A DNA stretch of 64,000 nucleotides from Alcaligenes aquatilis. Its GTDB lineage: Bacteria; Pseudomonadota; Gammaproteobacteria; Burkholderiales; Burkholderiaceae_B. The stretch covers positions 1,240,001 through 1,304,000 of the forward strand of contig NZ_CP022390.1 of assembly GCF_003076515.1 (NCBI RefSeq), given 5' to 3'. This document shows, one piece after another, positions 30,055 through 38,849 of the stretch (position 1 is its first letter; the number at the start of each line of letters is the position of its first letter). A model generated the notes under the pieces. That model saw only the letters and a program-made list of their open reading frames with translations, was not told the origin of the DNA and ran no database searches. The translations under genes were made by a program, and so were the position numbers.

Positions 30055-30960
30055 TCAAGGGGGGGATTCAGGAAACACAGTAGTGCCCACAGCGATCACC
30101 ATCTCCCCCATCTGTTGATAAAACGCCCGTCTGTGCTCCACTTGGCGTGTTTCGGAGCTTAGCCACCAGTAATCAATAGATTGGATCGTGTTAGGTGAGG
30201 CATGCTCCAACATTTCCCGTAGAAAATGCTGGCCTTGCACATCGGTAATATCATCCACCGAGACATCGTTATTCTCCGCGAATACAGGATTCAGCACCAC
30301 CTTGCGCTGCGCTTTGTCCAGTACAAACACATATTGATCCTGGCGCCTGAACTCGCCCTGTTTATTACGGAATTTACGTAGCGCGGCTACAGGATCAGCA
30401 AAGTATTCGCTCATCGCCTGCTCCAGCATTTGCTTGGCCTGTTCCTCGGTTGGGTAGCCAGGAAAAAACCCGACGGCAATCACCATCCCATCCACGACCT
30501 CAAAATACGTAATTTTGACTTCATGCTTGCCTTCATTAGGATTAAACCAGTAGTACTCAATACTCCCGGACTGGTTTTGTTTCGCCAACACTAACATCTG
30601 GCTAAAAAAAGGCTGCCCGGCATCGTCCGTTTCACTCAATACGTTCTGCCCTATCAAGCCCGCCGACCAGCCACCGCTAGACAACATCTGGCCCGCAAGA
30701 CTCACGCTATATACGTATAAATCACGGTCAATAAAGGCCGGATCGTGTGTGAAATCATTCACCGCTTGGGGGCCGTTCTGGCGTATGTGCGCTATCGCCT
30801 TGTCCAATAATTGATGCGCGCGCTGTTGTTGCGCTCCAATCGTGGTAGGCAGCAAGCCTGTTGCCTGCGCCACACCGGGCGCGCCAGCCTGTACGCCACT
30901 CGCGCACGTTAGCGACGCCCCGACCACTACCGCAGCCAGAAAGTTATGCACAATACTCAT
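30055..30960 (-). CDS. Periplasmic tandem single-Cache-domain protein at the end of the taurine operon
   Basis: A 301-residue protein with a signal peptide (cleavage likely after VQA, residue 25) and no other membrane segment. Two single-Cache-like halves are visible: residues about 45-170 (LLDKAIAHIRQNGPQAVNDF ... DLYVYSVSLAGQMLSSG) and 180-300 (EYFADPVAALRKF ... YVFVLDKAQRKVVLNPVF). Cache domains bind small ligands and are usually parts of chemoreceptors or kinases; here the domain stands alone. Its ATG is one base after the tauM stop, so translation is coupled. A ligand-binding role linked to the sulfonate transporter is inferred, not shown. Confidence 0.7.
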   Translation of the reverse strand: MSIVHNFLAAVVVGASLTCASGVQAGAPGVAQATGLLPTTIGAQQQRAHQLLDKAIAHIRQNGPQAVNDFTHDPAFIDRDLYVYSVSLAGQMLSSGGWSAGLIGQNVLSETDDAGQPFFSQMLVLAKQNQSGSIEYYWFNPNEGKHEVKITYFEVVDGMVIAVGFFPGYPTEEQAKQMLEQAMSEYFADPVAALRKFRNKQGEFRRQDQYVFVLDKAQRKVVLNPVFAENNDVSVDDITDVQGQHFLREMLEHASPNTIQSIDYWWLSSETRQVEHRRAFYQQMGEMVIAVGTTVFPESPP

Positions 30961-30961
30961 C

Positions 30962-32302
30962 TCAATACCCCATTAATCCAGGTAACCAGAGTGATAGACC
31001 AGGGGTGAAAGCGATGATAAAGACAGCCACTACCAACACCAGAATAAATGGCAATGCTTTGACTACGACTTGTTCTACGGTCGCTCCCCCTATGCCCGAT
31101 GCCACAAACAGGTTTTCTCCTAATGGCGGTGTAATAAAACCCACAGACAAGGTACAAATCACCACAATCCCAACGTGCGTAGGGTCTACCCCCAACATAT
31201 ACGTCACAGGCAGTAACACGGGCACCAAAATCATGATGGCAGCCAGTGTTTCCATGAACATGCCCACGAACAGCAAGAAGACAATCAGGATGGTCCAGAT
31301 CAAATACATATTGTCTGTCCAGCCGATCAAGGACTCAGCAATCAAGGCAGGAATACGCTGCTCGACCAGCAAGCGGCCAAATACGGTTGCTGCAAATAAA
31401 ATCAACAAAACGCGACCCGTAATCCAGGTCGTGGTTCGCAAAGAATTGAATAATTTTATCCAGCTCATTTCCCGATGAATGCAAACACCTACGAACAAGG
31501 TATAGACAATAGCCACGACGGCTGATTCTGTAGGGGTAAAGAAGCCCGCATAAATTCCGCCCAAGATAAAGACCGGCGCGAAAATAGACCATATGCCACG
31601 GCGCACGGATTTTTTCAAATCCGAAAAACACCACCCCGAACCAATACCTTTATATCCGGACTTACGTGAAATGGCGTAGTTCATTACAAGTATGCTAGAT
31701 GCCATGATTATCCCTGGAACCACGCCGGCAATAAATAATTTGGAAATGGAAACCGTAGAAAATTGACCATGCAAAGCGATGGCTTCTGCGGGTGGCCGTA
31801 ATCCCAAGGCCGAGATACCAAAAATCACCATAGGAATAGAGGGTGGAATAATAATTCCCAAACCGCCTGATGATGCCGTTAACGCTGAGGCATAGCTCAA
31901 GTCGTAGTTACGCTGCGTCATTGCCGGAATCATCAACATCCCGACAGCCGCAGTGGTGGCAGGGCCAGAACCCGAAATAGCTCCAAAGAACAGGCAAGCA
32001 AGAACGGTTGCCATACCCAAGCCACCTGTAACTGGCCCCGCCATTGTTTCTGCAATATCAACTAAACGTCGCGAGATCCCGCCTGCTTCCATCAACGCAC
32101 CTGCCAAAATAAAGGCAGGCAATGCCATCAAAGGAAAGCTTCCAACTGAGGTAAAGGCAATTTGAACAAAAGAGATGGGGTTTTTCCCAAGGGCCAAAAA
32201 TGAAAACATGGCGGCGCCGGCCAGCGACACCGTAATAGGCGCGCCTAGCAGCAACAATACAAAAAACCCACCAAACAATAACCCGACAATAGACTGCTCC
32301 AT
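30962..32302 (-). CDS. tauM: TRAP transporter large permease (DctM type, taurine)
   Basis: A 446-residue membrane protein with 12 or more helices of the TRAP DctM family. Family motifs are FFGAISGSGPATTAAVG and GIIIPPSIPMVIFG in the first half and FTPTESAVVAI and GFITPPLGENLFVA in the second. With TauL and TauK it imports the substrate using the sodium gradient. The assignment to taurine rests on the operon with xsc and tauXY and on the TauKLM system described in Rhodobacter sphaeroides. Confidence 0.88.
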   Translation of the reverse strand: MEQSIVGLLFGGFFVLLLLGAPITVSLAGAAMFSFLALGKNPISFVQIAFTSVGSFPLMALPAFILAGALMEAGGISRRLVDIAETMAGPVTGGLGMATVLACLFFGAISGSGPATTAAVGMLMIPAMTQRNYDLSYASALTASSGGLGIIIPPSIPMVIFGISALGLRPPAEAIALHGQFSTVSISKLFIAGVVPGIIMASSILVMNYAISRKSGYKGIGSGWCFSDLKKSVRRGIWSIFAPVFILGGIYAGFFTPTESAVVAIVYTLFVGVCIHREMSWIKLFNSLRTTTWITGRVLLILFAATVFGRLLVEQRIPALIAESLIGWTDNMYLIWTILIVFLLFVGMFMETLAAIMILVPVLLPVTYMLGVDPTHVGIVVICTLSVGFITPPLGENLFVASGIGGATVEQVVVKALPFILVLVVAVFIIAFTPGLSLWLPGLMGY

Positions 32303-32305
32303 GGA

Positions 32306-32872
32306 TTAGGCTCCTTCCACCACGCTATCGCGGGCTTCAGCCCCCTGGCGCTTGATTGCTTCTAATTCTTGACTTTCAGGGTCTACCAGCTCTACATGCT
32401 TAAACCAGATCAAATAGTTATTCCACAAAATACGTAGAGACATCAGTAAAAAGGCAACTGGCAACACCATGAAGAAATACTTCATGGGAATACCAGTTGT
32501 CTGCGACCTCCAAAACAAATTCATGCGATTAAACACAAATTCGTAACTCAGCCAGGTGAAATACAAGTTAAAGGCCACCCAAAGCAAATCAGCAATAGAC
32601 TCTGTCACTTTCTTTACAATGGGCGGAAAGAACCTGAACTGAAACGTCACCCGATTGTGTGCTGACATTTTGGCGGCTACGACAGCCCCTAGATAGGCAA
32701 ACCATACAAACATATAGGTTGCCACCTCTTCACCCCACGGAATACTGTACGCAAAAAACTGCCGCAAAATAATCTGTACAAATAACAGAAGCACAAAGGC
32801 GCCAAGCAAGAAAGCACAAATGTATTCTTCTATGTGGTCGACTATGTGTAGCGCTACTCTTTTGATCGTCAT
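32306..32872 (-). CDS. tauL: TRAP transporter small permease (DctQ type, taurine)
   Basis: A 188-residue membrane protein with four predicted helices and the DctQ pattern (IILRQFFAYSIPWGEEVATYMFVWFAYLGAVVAAK). It forms the membrane complex with TauM, whose gene starts three bases after its stop. The ATG at 32872 is preceded by GGAGACAGGT and preferred over one five codons upstream. Confidence 0.87.
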   Translation of the reverse strand: MTIKRVALHIVDHIEEYICAFLLGAFVLLLFVQIILRQFFAYSIPWGEEVATYMFVWFAYLGAVVAAKMSAHNRVTFQFRFFPPIVKKVTESIADLLWVAFNLYFTWLSYEFVFNRMNLFWRSQTTGIPMKYFFMVLPVAFLLMSLRILWNNYLIWFKHVELVDPESQELEAIKRQGAEARDSVVEGA

Positions 32873-32930
32873 ACCTGTCTCCAACATCCCGCTTTCACCT
32901 GACTGGGGCGTATATCGGGCAGCATCAAGA

Positions 32931-32957
32931 CAGATACCAGCCTACGGCAGGTATCTG
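32931..32957 (-). promoter_or_regulatory. Intercistronic hairpin between tauK and tauL
   Basis: CAGATACCAGCC / GGCAGGTATCTG forms a 12-base-pair stem with one mismatch and a three-base TAC loop. It follows the binding-protein stop by about 30 bases and lacks a T run. Such stems often protect the upstream message so that the binding protein is made in excess of the permease. Confidence 0.65.
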
Positions 32958-32988
32958 CAGCAATTCACGATTTGATGAGAAATAGGGT

Positions 32989-33981
32989 TTAACGATTCAG
33001 CGTGGCCAAAACAGCATCCAAGCGCTCTTTACCGCCAATCGAGTCGTAAAATGCAGGCCACACTTTGGTGGTGGCTGCGTCAATCCAGTCCTGCTCGTTG
33101 TTGGCAAGCTCTACGATTTCCATACCCGCTGCTTGCAACTCTTGCTTGATGTTGTCTTCCGTGACCTGGATATATTCGTAGCTGTACTCAGTAGCAGCTT
33201 GCCCTGCTTCCAGAATCCACGCCTGGACCTCAGGAGTTTGCGCCTGGAATACTTGCTCGCTCATTACCAATGGTTCTAACGAGAACAGGTAACGAATCGG
33301 AGTAATGTACTTCTGCACTTCATCAAACTTCATGGCAGAAATAGTGATGTAAGGATTGTCCTGACCGTCGACCACACCTTGCTGCAATGCGGTGAAGGTT
33401 TCGTTCCACGCCATCGGTGTCGGATTTACACCCAAGGCATTATAGAAAGCGATCATCAGCTCATTTTTGGGTACACGAATGATCAAGCCTTTCAGGTCAT
33501 CCAGGCTGCGTACAGGACGTTTGGAATTAGTCAGAACCCTAAAGCCGGAATACGACCAACCGACAATACGCACACCCGCATCACGAATCGTCTTTTCGGT
33601 AAGTTCTTTGCCAACATCACCTTGCGTCAAGGTTCTTGCGTCTTCCAGACTTTGGATTACGTAAGGCATTGTGAGCACAGCCACACTGGGCGAGAACGGA
33701 GTGATGTTGTTGATCGCTAGAATCGAGAAATCCAGCAGGCCCATCGCGGCGTCATTAATCGTATCTTGTTCATCGCCCAACTGACTGTTTGGGAACAAAT
33801 CTGCGGTCACACTACCACCACTTTTTTCTTTTAACTGCTCGGCAAATACTTTGCCCAGTTCATATTGAGTTCCGCCTGCTGCATCACCAATCGCCACCTT
33901 GAAGGTGGCAGCACTTGCTGTCGTTGCCAACAACAAACTTGCTACCCAGACAGAACCTGTGAGCCATTTTTTGAGTGTCAT
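32989..33981 (-). CDS. tauK: TRAP transporter periplasmic binding protein (taurine)
   Basis: A 330-residue DctP-type binding protein with a signal peptide of about 24 residues (TTASAA). The family arginine that binds the acidic group of the ligand is probably R169 (LKGLIIRVPKNE), followed by the conserved NALGVNPTPMAWNETFTALQQGVVDGQDNP. It should capture taurine in the periplasm and deliver it to TauLM. GGAGGAG lies before the start. A large stem-loop separates it from tauY upstream. Confidence 0.88.
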   Translation of the reverse strand: MTLKKWLTGSVWVASLLLATTASAATFKVAIGDAAGGTQYELGKVFAEQLKEKSGGSVTADLFPNSQLGDEQDTINDAAMGLLDFSILAINNITPFSPSVAVLTMPYVIQSLEDARTLTQGDVGKELTEKTIRDAGVRIVGWSYSGFRVLTNSKRPVRSLDDLKGLIIRVPKNELMIAFYNALGVNPTPMAWNETFTALQQGVVDGQDNPYITISAMKFDEVQKYITPIRYLFSLEPLVMSEQVFQAQTPEVQAWILEAGQAATEYSYEYIQVTEDNIKQELQAAGMEIVELANNEQDWIDAATTKVWPAFYDSIGGKERLDAVLATLNR

Positions 33982-34031
33982 CCAAGTCTCCTCCCTCTTT
34001 TTCCAGAGGTGTATGTGTCACTACAGCAAAA

Positions 34032-34063
34032 CCAGGCACCAGACTCCTTTTTCCAATGCCTGG
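34032..34063 (-). promoter_or_regulatory. Stem-loop between tauY and tauK
   Basis: Perfect arms CCAGGCA (34032-34038) and TGCCTGG (34057-34063) around an 18-base loop. It lies in the 94-base gap between tauY and tauK, with no T run on the minus strand, so it is more likely a processing or stability element than a terminator. Confidence 0.45.
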
Positions 34064-34075
34064 GGATTTCAGTCC

Positions 34076-35524
34076 TTACAGCGCCTCATCTTTCAAGTGA
34101 TACCAGCGATACAAGAAACGCTGGCCAAATCGTCTGAACGGAGCAAAAAACTCTGACTCCACCATTTCCCTGACATTCGGAAATGGCAATCTATCTTGGA
34201 AAATAGGCAGATCCAGCTCCTGGCCTTTACCTGCAATCCATTGCGCCATGCGTCGACCTGCCTGGGATGAGTACATCACGCCATTACCGCCATACCCCAT
34301 CGCGTAATAAATAGTGTGTTGTGGGTCAGGCTGTACAATGCGCGGCATCATATCGTGACTGACATCCACCCAGCCCCACCAGGAATACGCAATTTCAATG
34401 CCTTTTAGCTCTGGAAACTTGCGCTCCATTGCTCCTACCAACAGATCTTGGTACTTGCGTTGTGGGGCATCTTTACCCGTAATCGCACTGCGGCTGCCTA
34501 TCTGCAAACGATTGTCGGGCAGCAGGCGGTAGTAATTACGTAGCACTCGGGTATCAGTCAGTACTTGATGCGTATAGAAATGGCAGGCTTCAATCTCAGC
34601 GGGCGTCAGGGGACGGGTCACCAGAGAGTTGGACAAAATCGGCAACAAGCGATTTTTGAGCTCTGCATGCAAACCATTCGAGGTATAGCCACCGGTAGCC
34701 ACGCCAACGGCTTTGGCTTTCACAACACCACCCGGTGTTTGCAAGTAGTGGTAGCCATTACGCGTTTTCCAACTCTGCACGGGGCTGGAGGGGTGGACGG
34801 TAGCGCCCAAAGCACGCGCCTTTTTTAAATACCCAAAAGCCAATTTGCCAGCGTGTATCCCAATACCTTCAGGCTCATGCATCGCCCCATGAGCCTCACG
34901 GTCATTCACCCACTCATTACGTACCGTATCTGCACCAAGAATACGGGCGTCGTACTGAAAGGTGTCTCGTAGCAGCGCCGCTTCTTTTTCCAGTACGGGC
35001 ATGAGCCGTTCGCGGTGAGCAATATACAAATGGCCACCCGGTTGCGGATCACAGTCTATGTCTTTGATCAGCTCTTTAAAGTTTTCCATGCCCTCTACGC
35101 ACTCACGGTGCATTTTGAGAGCAGTATCCAACCCCCAACGCTGAATCCATTGCGAACGTTTTAGGCGACCTGACGCACACTGCGCCTGCCCCCCGTTACG
35201 GGTACTGCAACCCCAGGCGCTGCGGTTAGCTTCCAGCACTGTTGCTTTGATGCCGTGTTCTTGTGCCAGAAAAATGGCTGTGGTCAAACCGGTGAAACCG
35301 GAACCGATGATGGCCACATCCACTTCGATATCGTGGGTAATGGGGCCATCATCTTCGGGAGGTTCTCCCGCCGTGCCTATCCAATACGTAGGCGCATATT
35401 CCGTACCTTCTCCAGGGTTGCTATGTGTCGCGAGTGGATCATAAGCTGGGTCATAAGCACGTCTAGCGGGTGTCGCTTGCCCTAACGTCTCAGCCGCAGT
35501 CTGTTTTGACGTTTCCTGGAGCAT
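34076..35524 (-). CDS. tauY: Taurine dehydrogenase large (FAD) subunit
   Basis: A 482-residue flavoprotein of the DAO family with FAD-binding motif VAIIGSGFTGLTTAIFLAQ near residue 70, SAWGCSTRNGGQAQ, and the C-terminal YAMGYGGNGVMYSSQAGRRMA contact. In the TauXY system it oxidatively deaminates taurine to sulfoacetaldehyde and ammonium, passing electrons to the respiratory chain, probably via cytochrome c. The assignment rests on family, length, pairing with a SnoaL-like TauX and co-location with xsc. It starts one base after the tauX stop. Other DAO amine oxidases look similar, so the context carries much of the weight. Confidence 0.86.
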   Translation of the reverse strand: MLQETSKQTAAETLGQATPARRAYDPAYDPLATHSNPGEGTEYAPTYWIGTAGEPPEDDGPITHDIEVDVAIIGSGFTGLTTAIFLAQEHGIKATVLEANRSAWGCSTRNGGQAQCASGRLKRSQWIQRWGLDTALKMHRECVEGMENFKELIKDIDCDPQPGGHLYIAHRERLMPVLEKEAALLRDTFQYDARILGADTVRNEWVNDREAHGAMHEPEGIGIHAGKLAFGYLKKARALGATVHPSSPVQSWKTRNGYHYLQTPGGVVKAKAVGVATGGYTSNGLHAELKNRLLPILSNSLVTRPLTPAEIEACHFYTHQVLTDTRVLRNYYRLLPDNRLQIGSRSAITGKDAPQRKYQDLLVGAMERKFPELKGIEIAYSWWGWVDVSHDMMPRIVQPDPQHTIYYAMGYGGNGVMYSSQAGRRMAQWIAGKGQELDLPIFQDRLPFPNVREMVESEFFAPFRRFGQRFLYRWYHLKDEAL

Positions 35525-35525
35525 A

Positions 35526-35915
35526 TTATTCCCCGCTGGTCACTGGGGGGCGATTCTTGCGGAAGGCATTTTTAATGGCAATTTTGTCACCCTCAAAAGT
35601 GAACAAATCCACCATCAGTGCTTCATGTTTACCGCCATTCAAGTCTGTGCCTTTAAAGCGAGACGTAGACACGGCATGGTTAGCATCCAACATGTAGAAG
35701 TCACCATCTAACCATGCAGCATCCGGGAAGTTCTTCCAGGCAGACTCAAAGGCCACGCGTACTTTCTCATGGCCCTGATGAGTCGTGCCTACAACCTCAT
35801 TACCCGCGATCGCGTAGAACACACAATCGTTGGTCATCATGCTCATGATGGCGTCAAGGTCATGGTCATTCCAAGCTTGGGTGTACGCTTTCAATAGTTC
35901 TAATTTTTGATTCAT
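35526..35915 (-). CDS. tauX: Taurine dehydrogenase small subunit (SnoaL-like)
   Basis: A 129-residue NTF2/SnoaL-fold protein (KAYTQAWNDHDLDAIMSMMTNDCVFYA ... GHEKVRVAFESAW ... DKIAIKNAFRKNRPP). In known taurine dehydrogenases the small subunit is this type of protein. Its catalytic contribution is not established. AAGGAG precedes the ATG. It sits between the thiG-like gene (28-base gap) and tauY (1-base gap). Confidence 0.85.
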   Translation of the reverse strand: MNQKLELLKAYTQAWNDHDLDAIMSMMTNDCVFYAIAGNEVVGTTHQGHEKVRVAFESAWKNFPDAAWLDGDFYMLDANHAVSTSRFKGTDLNGGKHEALMVDLFTFEGDKIAIKNAFRKNRPPVTSGE

Positions 35916-35943
35916 TTTCTTGTGCTCCTTCCAGTTATCGTCG

Positions 35944-36750
35944 TTATTGCACTACCGGCCGTGCATTGCTATGTATGAGCCCTGTCGTAGGCGATGAGGC
36001 TTCGGCCAGATAATGTTTCTTGGGCATGCGTCCGGCTAAAAACGCATCGCGTCCCGCCTGCACGGCCCTGCGCATGGCTCGTGCCATACGAATGGGATCT
36101 TGTGCGTAGGAAATGGCAGAGTTCATCAGCACCGCATCACACCCCAGTTCCATGGCGATGGTGGCATCTGAAGCCGTTCCCACCCCGGCATCCAACAGCA
36201 CAGGTACATTTATTTGGTCCAGGATCAGACGTATATTCCATGGGTTCAAGATACCCATGCCCGAGCCGATAATGGAGGCCAGTGGCATGATGGCTACACA
36301 CCCCATGTCTTCCAGCATACGAGCTTGTATCGGGTCGTCAGAGCAATACACCATCACATCAAAACCGTCTTTAACCAGCGTTTGCGCGGCCTTCAAGGTT
36401 TCAGGCATATTGGGATACAAGTTTTTCTCACTCCCAAAAATTTCCAGTTTTGCCAAGGAGTGGCCATCGAGCAGCTCACGCGCCAGGCGCAGTGTGCGTA
36501 CTGCATCGTCGGCACTGAAGCAACCTGCCGTGTTAGGTAAATAGGTGTAGTCCTGCGGAGAAACGTAGTCCAGCAAACTGGGCTCACCCGCCTCCTGACC
36601 GATATTGGTACGGCGGATGGCAACCGTGACAATCTCTGCCCCGCTCTGCTCAACAGCTTCACGGGTTTCAACAAAGTCCTTGTATTTGCCAGTGCCTACC
36701 AGCAGTCTGGATTGGTATGAGCGGCCTGCTATAACGAGTGCATCTTCCAT
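35944..36750 (-). CDS. thiG: ThiG homologue (thiazole synthase) inside the taurine operon
   Basis: A 268-residue protein with the features of ThiG, which makes the thiazole phosphate ring of thiamine from deoxyxylulose phosphate, dehydroglycine and ThiS thiocarboxylate. The Schiff-base lysine is K101 in LAKLEIFG, and [37 protein letters not shown] and [31 protein letters not shown] are intact. No thiS, thiF, thiE or thiO is nearby. The ATG at 36750 matches the family N-terminus; a TTG at 36816 would add 22 unlike residues. It lies between xsc and tauX. Since Xsc needs thiamine diphosphate, an auxiliary cofactor-supply role is possible, but inferred. Confidence 0.85.
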   Translation of the reverse strand: MEDALVIAGRSYQSRLLVGTGKYKDFVETREAVEQSGAEIVTVAIRRTNIGQEAGEPSLLDYVSPQDYTYLPNTAGCFSADDAVRTLRLARELLDGHSLAKLEIFGSEKNLYPNMPETLKAAQTLVKDGFDVMVYCSDDPIQARMLEDMGCVAIMPLASIIGSGMGILNPWNIRLILDQINVPVLLDAGVGTASDATIAMELGCDAVLMNSAISYAQDPIRMARAMRRAVQAGRDAFLAGRMPKKHYLAEASSPTTGLIHSNARPVVQ

Positions 36751-36781
36751 AAAACAGCCTGTTCTTTTGTTGACCTCAACA

Positions 36782-36803
36782 GGAGGGGCAAAGCAACCCC
36801 TCC
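36782..36803 (-). promoter_or_regulatory. GC-rich hairpin between xsc and thiG
   Basis: Perfect arms GGAGGGG and CCCCTCC with an 8-base loop, 23 bases after the xsc stop. No T run follows on the minus strand, so it probably moderates or stabilises the message rather than ending it. It would favour high xsc expression relative to the genes downstream. Confidence 0.6.
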
Positions 36804-36826
36804 AGGCACCACTCAATCTGAAAAAA

Positions 36827-38641
36827 TTAGACGTAGTCTTTATATTTTTCCAGCAAACGCACAGGACGCTTCAGTGCATCACGACGGAACGGATCGCCCA
36901 GTTCCCGGGTACACATGATTTCCAACACGCAGGTTTTCCCCTCCTTCATCTGCATGTCAATCGCGCGTTTGAATGCAGGACCCACATCCTCCAAACGGTC
37001 CACGACTATACCCTCCGCCCCCATGGCTTTGGCAATGTCTGCAAACGAGGCATTGTCCAGTTCACCGGCGACAAAGCGGCGGTTGTAGAACTCCACCTGG
37101 TTCTTCTTCTCGGCACCCCACTGTCGGTTATGGAAAACCACCGCCGTCACTGGAATTTCATGACGCACTGCTGTCATGATTTCCATCATGCTCATGCCCC
37201 ATGCGCCATCACCGGCATACGACACGGCGGGACGCTCGGGCGCAGCTGTTTTGGCACCAATAATGGTTGGCAAAGCGTAACCACAATTACCAAAGCTCAT
37301 CGGTGCAAAAAAGCTGCGTGGTTTTTCAAAGCGCAGGTAACTATGAGCCACAGAGTTGATGTTCCCAATATCGGTAGACACCATCACGTCGTCAGGCATG
37401 GCTTTTTCAAGCTCACGCAATACTTGACGCGGGTGCAGGTACTCTCCGCCAGTAAAGGTTTTCTCTTTGGCGTTTTCAGCAATCATGTCCAAGCTGTATG
37501 GGTCGGTTTCATGTGTCCACGAATCCAGCTCCGCTTCCCATGTTGCTTTCTCTGCAGCAATGGTCGCTGCACGTTCGTCTTTCGTTGCATCGCTTGCCAG
37601 CTCATGTGCATTCACACGAGCCAGCAATTCTTTGGCTACAGCCTTGGCATCACCGCAAATACCAACGGAGATTTTTTTCACCAAACCCAGCATTTTGTGG
37701 TCGGCATCGATCTGGATGATCTTGGCGTTTGTGGGCCAGTAATCAATGCCGTACTGAGGCAAGGTGCCGAATGGTCCCAATCGCGTGCCCAGGGCAATCA
37801 CCACATCAGCTTGCGAGATCAGCTTCATACCTGCTTTCGAACCTTGATAACCCAAAGGACCGCACCACAGTGGATGGCTGGCAGGGAACGAATCATTGTG
37901 CTGATAGCTATTTACAACGGGTGCTCCCAAGCGCTCGGCCAAGGCTTTGCATTCCTCGACAGCATCGCTCATGACCACACCGCCGCCAGAAATAATGACT
38001 GGGAATTTAGCCTTGGACAGCAACTCCAGGGCCTCTTCCAGTGCTTTCTCACCGCCGTGACCACGATCCAGTTTGCGGGGTGCAGGGATCTCACATGTCA
38101 CTTCGCCGTAGAAGTAGTCACGTGGAATATTCAATTGAGTTGGCCCCATTTCTGTCATCGCACGCTCGAAACACAAGCTTGTGTATTCGGCCATACGAGC
38201 AGGATTGGTGACATGCCCTTGATACTTGGTGAACTCCTGGAACATAGGCAGCTGATTACATTCCTGGAAGCCACCCAGACCCATCGTATTGGTACCTGCT
38301 TCTGGCGTCACAATCACCACAGGGCTATGCGCCCAGTAAGCGGCCGCAATGCCGGTCACGCAATTACTAATGCCAGGGCCGTTCTGGCCGATCACCACAC
38401 CATGTTTACCGGATACGCGGGCATAACCATCAGCCATGTGCGCCGCCCCCTGCTCATGCACAACAGGAATCAAACGGATCCCTGCTGGAGCAAAAATATC
38501 CATGGCGTCCATAAAAGCGGACCCCATAATCCCAAACATATCCTTCACGCCGTAGGACACCATGGTCTCTACAAACGCCTCTGACGGGGTCATTTTTGTT
38601 AATCCGCTTACCGGTTTACGGTTATCTGCTACCTGGCTCAT
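36827..38641 (-). CDS. xsc: Sulfoacetaldehyde acetyltransferase
   Basis: A 604-residue thiamine-diphosphate enzyme that converts sulfoacetaldehyde and phosphate to acetyl phosphate and sulfite, the desulfonation step of C2-sulfonate breakdown. The catalytic glutamate region is [15 protein letters not shown] (E63), and the ThDP-binding motif runs from GDGAWG (about 478) to HN at about 505. The C-terminal [19 protein letters not shown] is characteristic of Xsc rather than acetolactate synthase. Start: ATG at 38641 with GGAG upstream; the preceding GTG is in frame. It is the first gene of the leftward operon and is divergent from the CobS-like gene. Confidence 0.95.
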   Translation of the reverse strand: MSQVADNRKPVSGLTKMTPSEAFVETMVSYGVKDMFGIMGSAFMDAMDIFAPAGIRLIPVVHEQGAAHMADGYARVSGKHGVVIGQNGPGISNCVTGIAAAYWAHSPVVIVTPEAGTNTMGLGGFQECNQLPMFQEFTKYQGHVTNPARMAEYTSLCFERAMTEMGPTQLNIPRDYFYGEVTCEIPAPRKLDRGHGGEKALEEALELLSKAKFPVIISGGGVVMSDAVEECKALAERLGAPVVNSYQHNDSFPASHPLWCGPLGYQGSKAGMKLISQADVVIALGTRLGPFGTLPQYGIDYWPTNAKIIQIDADHKMLGLVKKISVGICGDAKAVAKELLARVNAHELASDATKDERAATIAAEKATWEAELDSWTHETDPYSLDMIAENAKEKTFTGGEYLHPRQVLRELEKAMPDDVMVSTDIGNINSVAHSYLRFEKPRSFFAPMSFGNCGYALPTIIGAKTAAPERPAVSYAGDGAWGMSMMEIMTAVRHEIPVTAVVFHNRQWGAEKKNQVEFYNRRFVAGELDNASFADIAKAMGAEGIVVDRLEDVGPAFKRAIDMQMKEGKTCVLEIMCTRELGDPFRRDALKRPVRLLEKYKDYV

Positions 38642-38849
38642 CACCTAGTCTCCATTGATATACAAAGTCAGTGTCTGGCACACCATATCTATCAAAAATC
38701 TTATTATTCGAGATCTTTTGATCACCTTATCGAGAAAAAAATAGGCTGTCAATCAGAAAATAGCTAATAATCTCGATATTCGATATATTTAGTACCATAA
38801 ATTGTGTATAAATAGATGGAAACCCTAAGTATGAGCTAAAGGAGTAAAG
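38642..38849. promoter_or_regulatory. AT-rich divergent control region between xsc and the cobS-like gene
   Basis: The hexamer TCGAGA/TCTCGA occurs three times: 38708-38713, 38730-38735 and, inverted, 38771-38776. On the minus strand a consensus TTGACA (38752-38747) lies upstream of xsc with the middle box just beyond it. TAATCTCGATA at 38768-38778 closely matches TAATCTCAATA at 42451-42461 in the iclR-pta region. TATAAA at 38807-38812 is a possible -10 for the rightward genes. The repeated boxes are candidate sites for the IclR regulator. Confidence 0.5.

Noticed and set aside
36751..36816. 22-residue N-terminal extension of ThiG from a TTG
   Set aside because: It runs through the GC-rich hairpin and does not resemble the ThiG N-terminus; the ATG at 36750 fits the family.
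36605..38584. 659-codon open frame on the + strand across xsc and thiG
   Set aside because: It is antisense to a clearly conserved Xsc, its translation has no recognisable domain, and its composition is that of a shadow of a GC-rich gene.
36827..38641. Acetolactate synthase large subunit
   Set aside because: The ThDP enzyme fold is shared, but the Xsc-like C-terminus and the neighbouring pta, tauE and tauXY point to Xsc.
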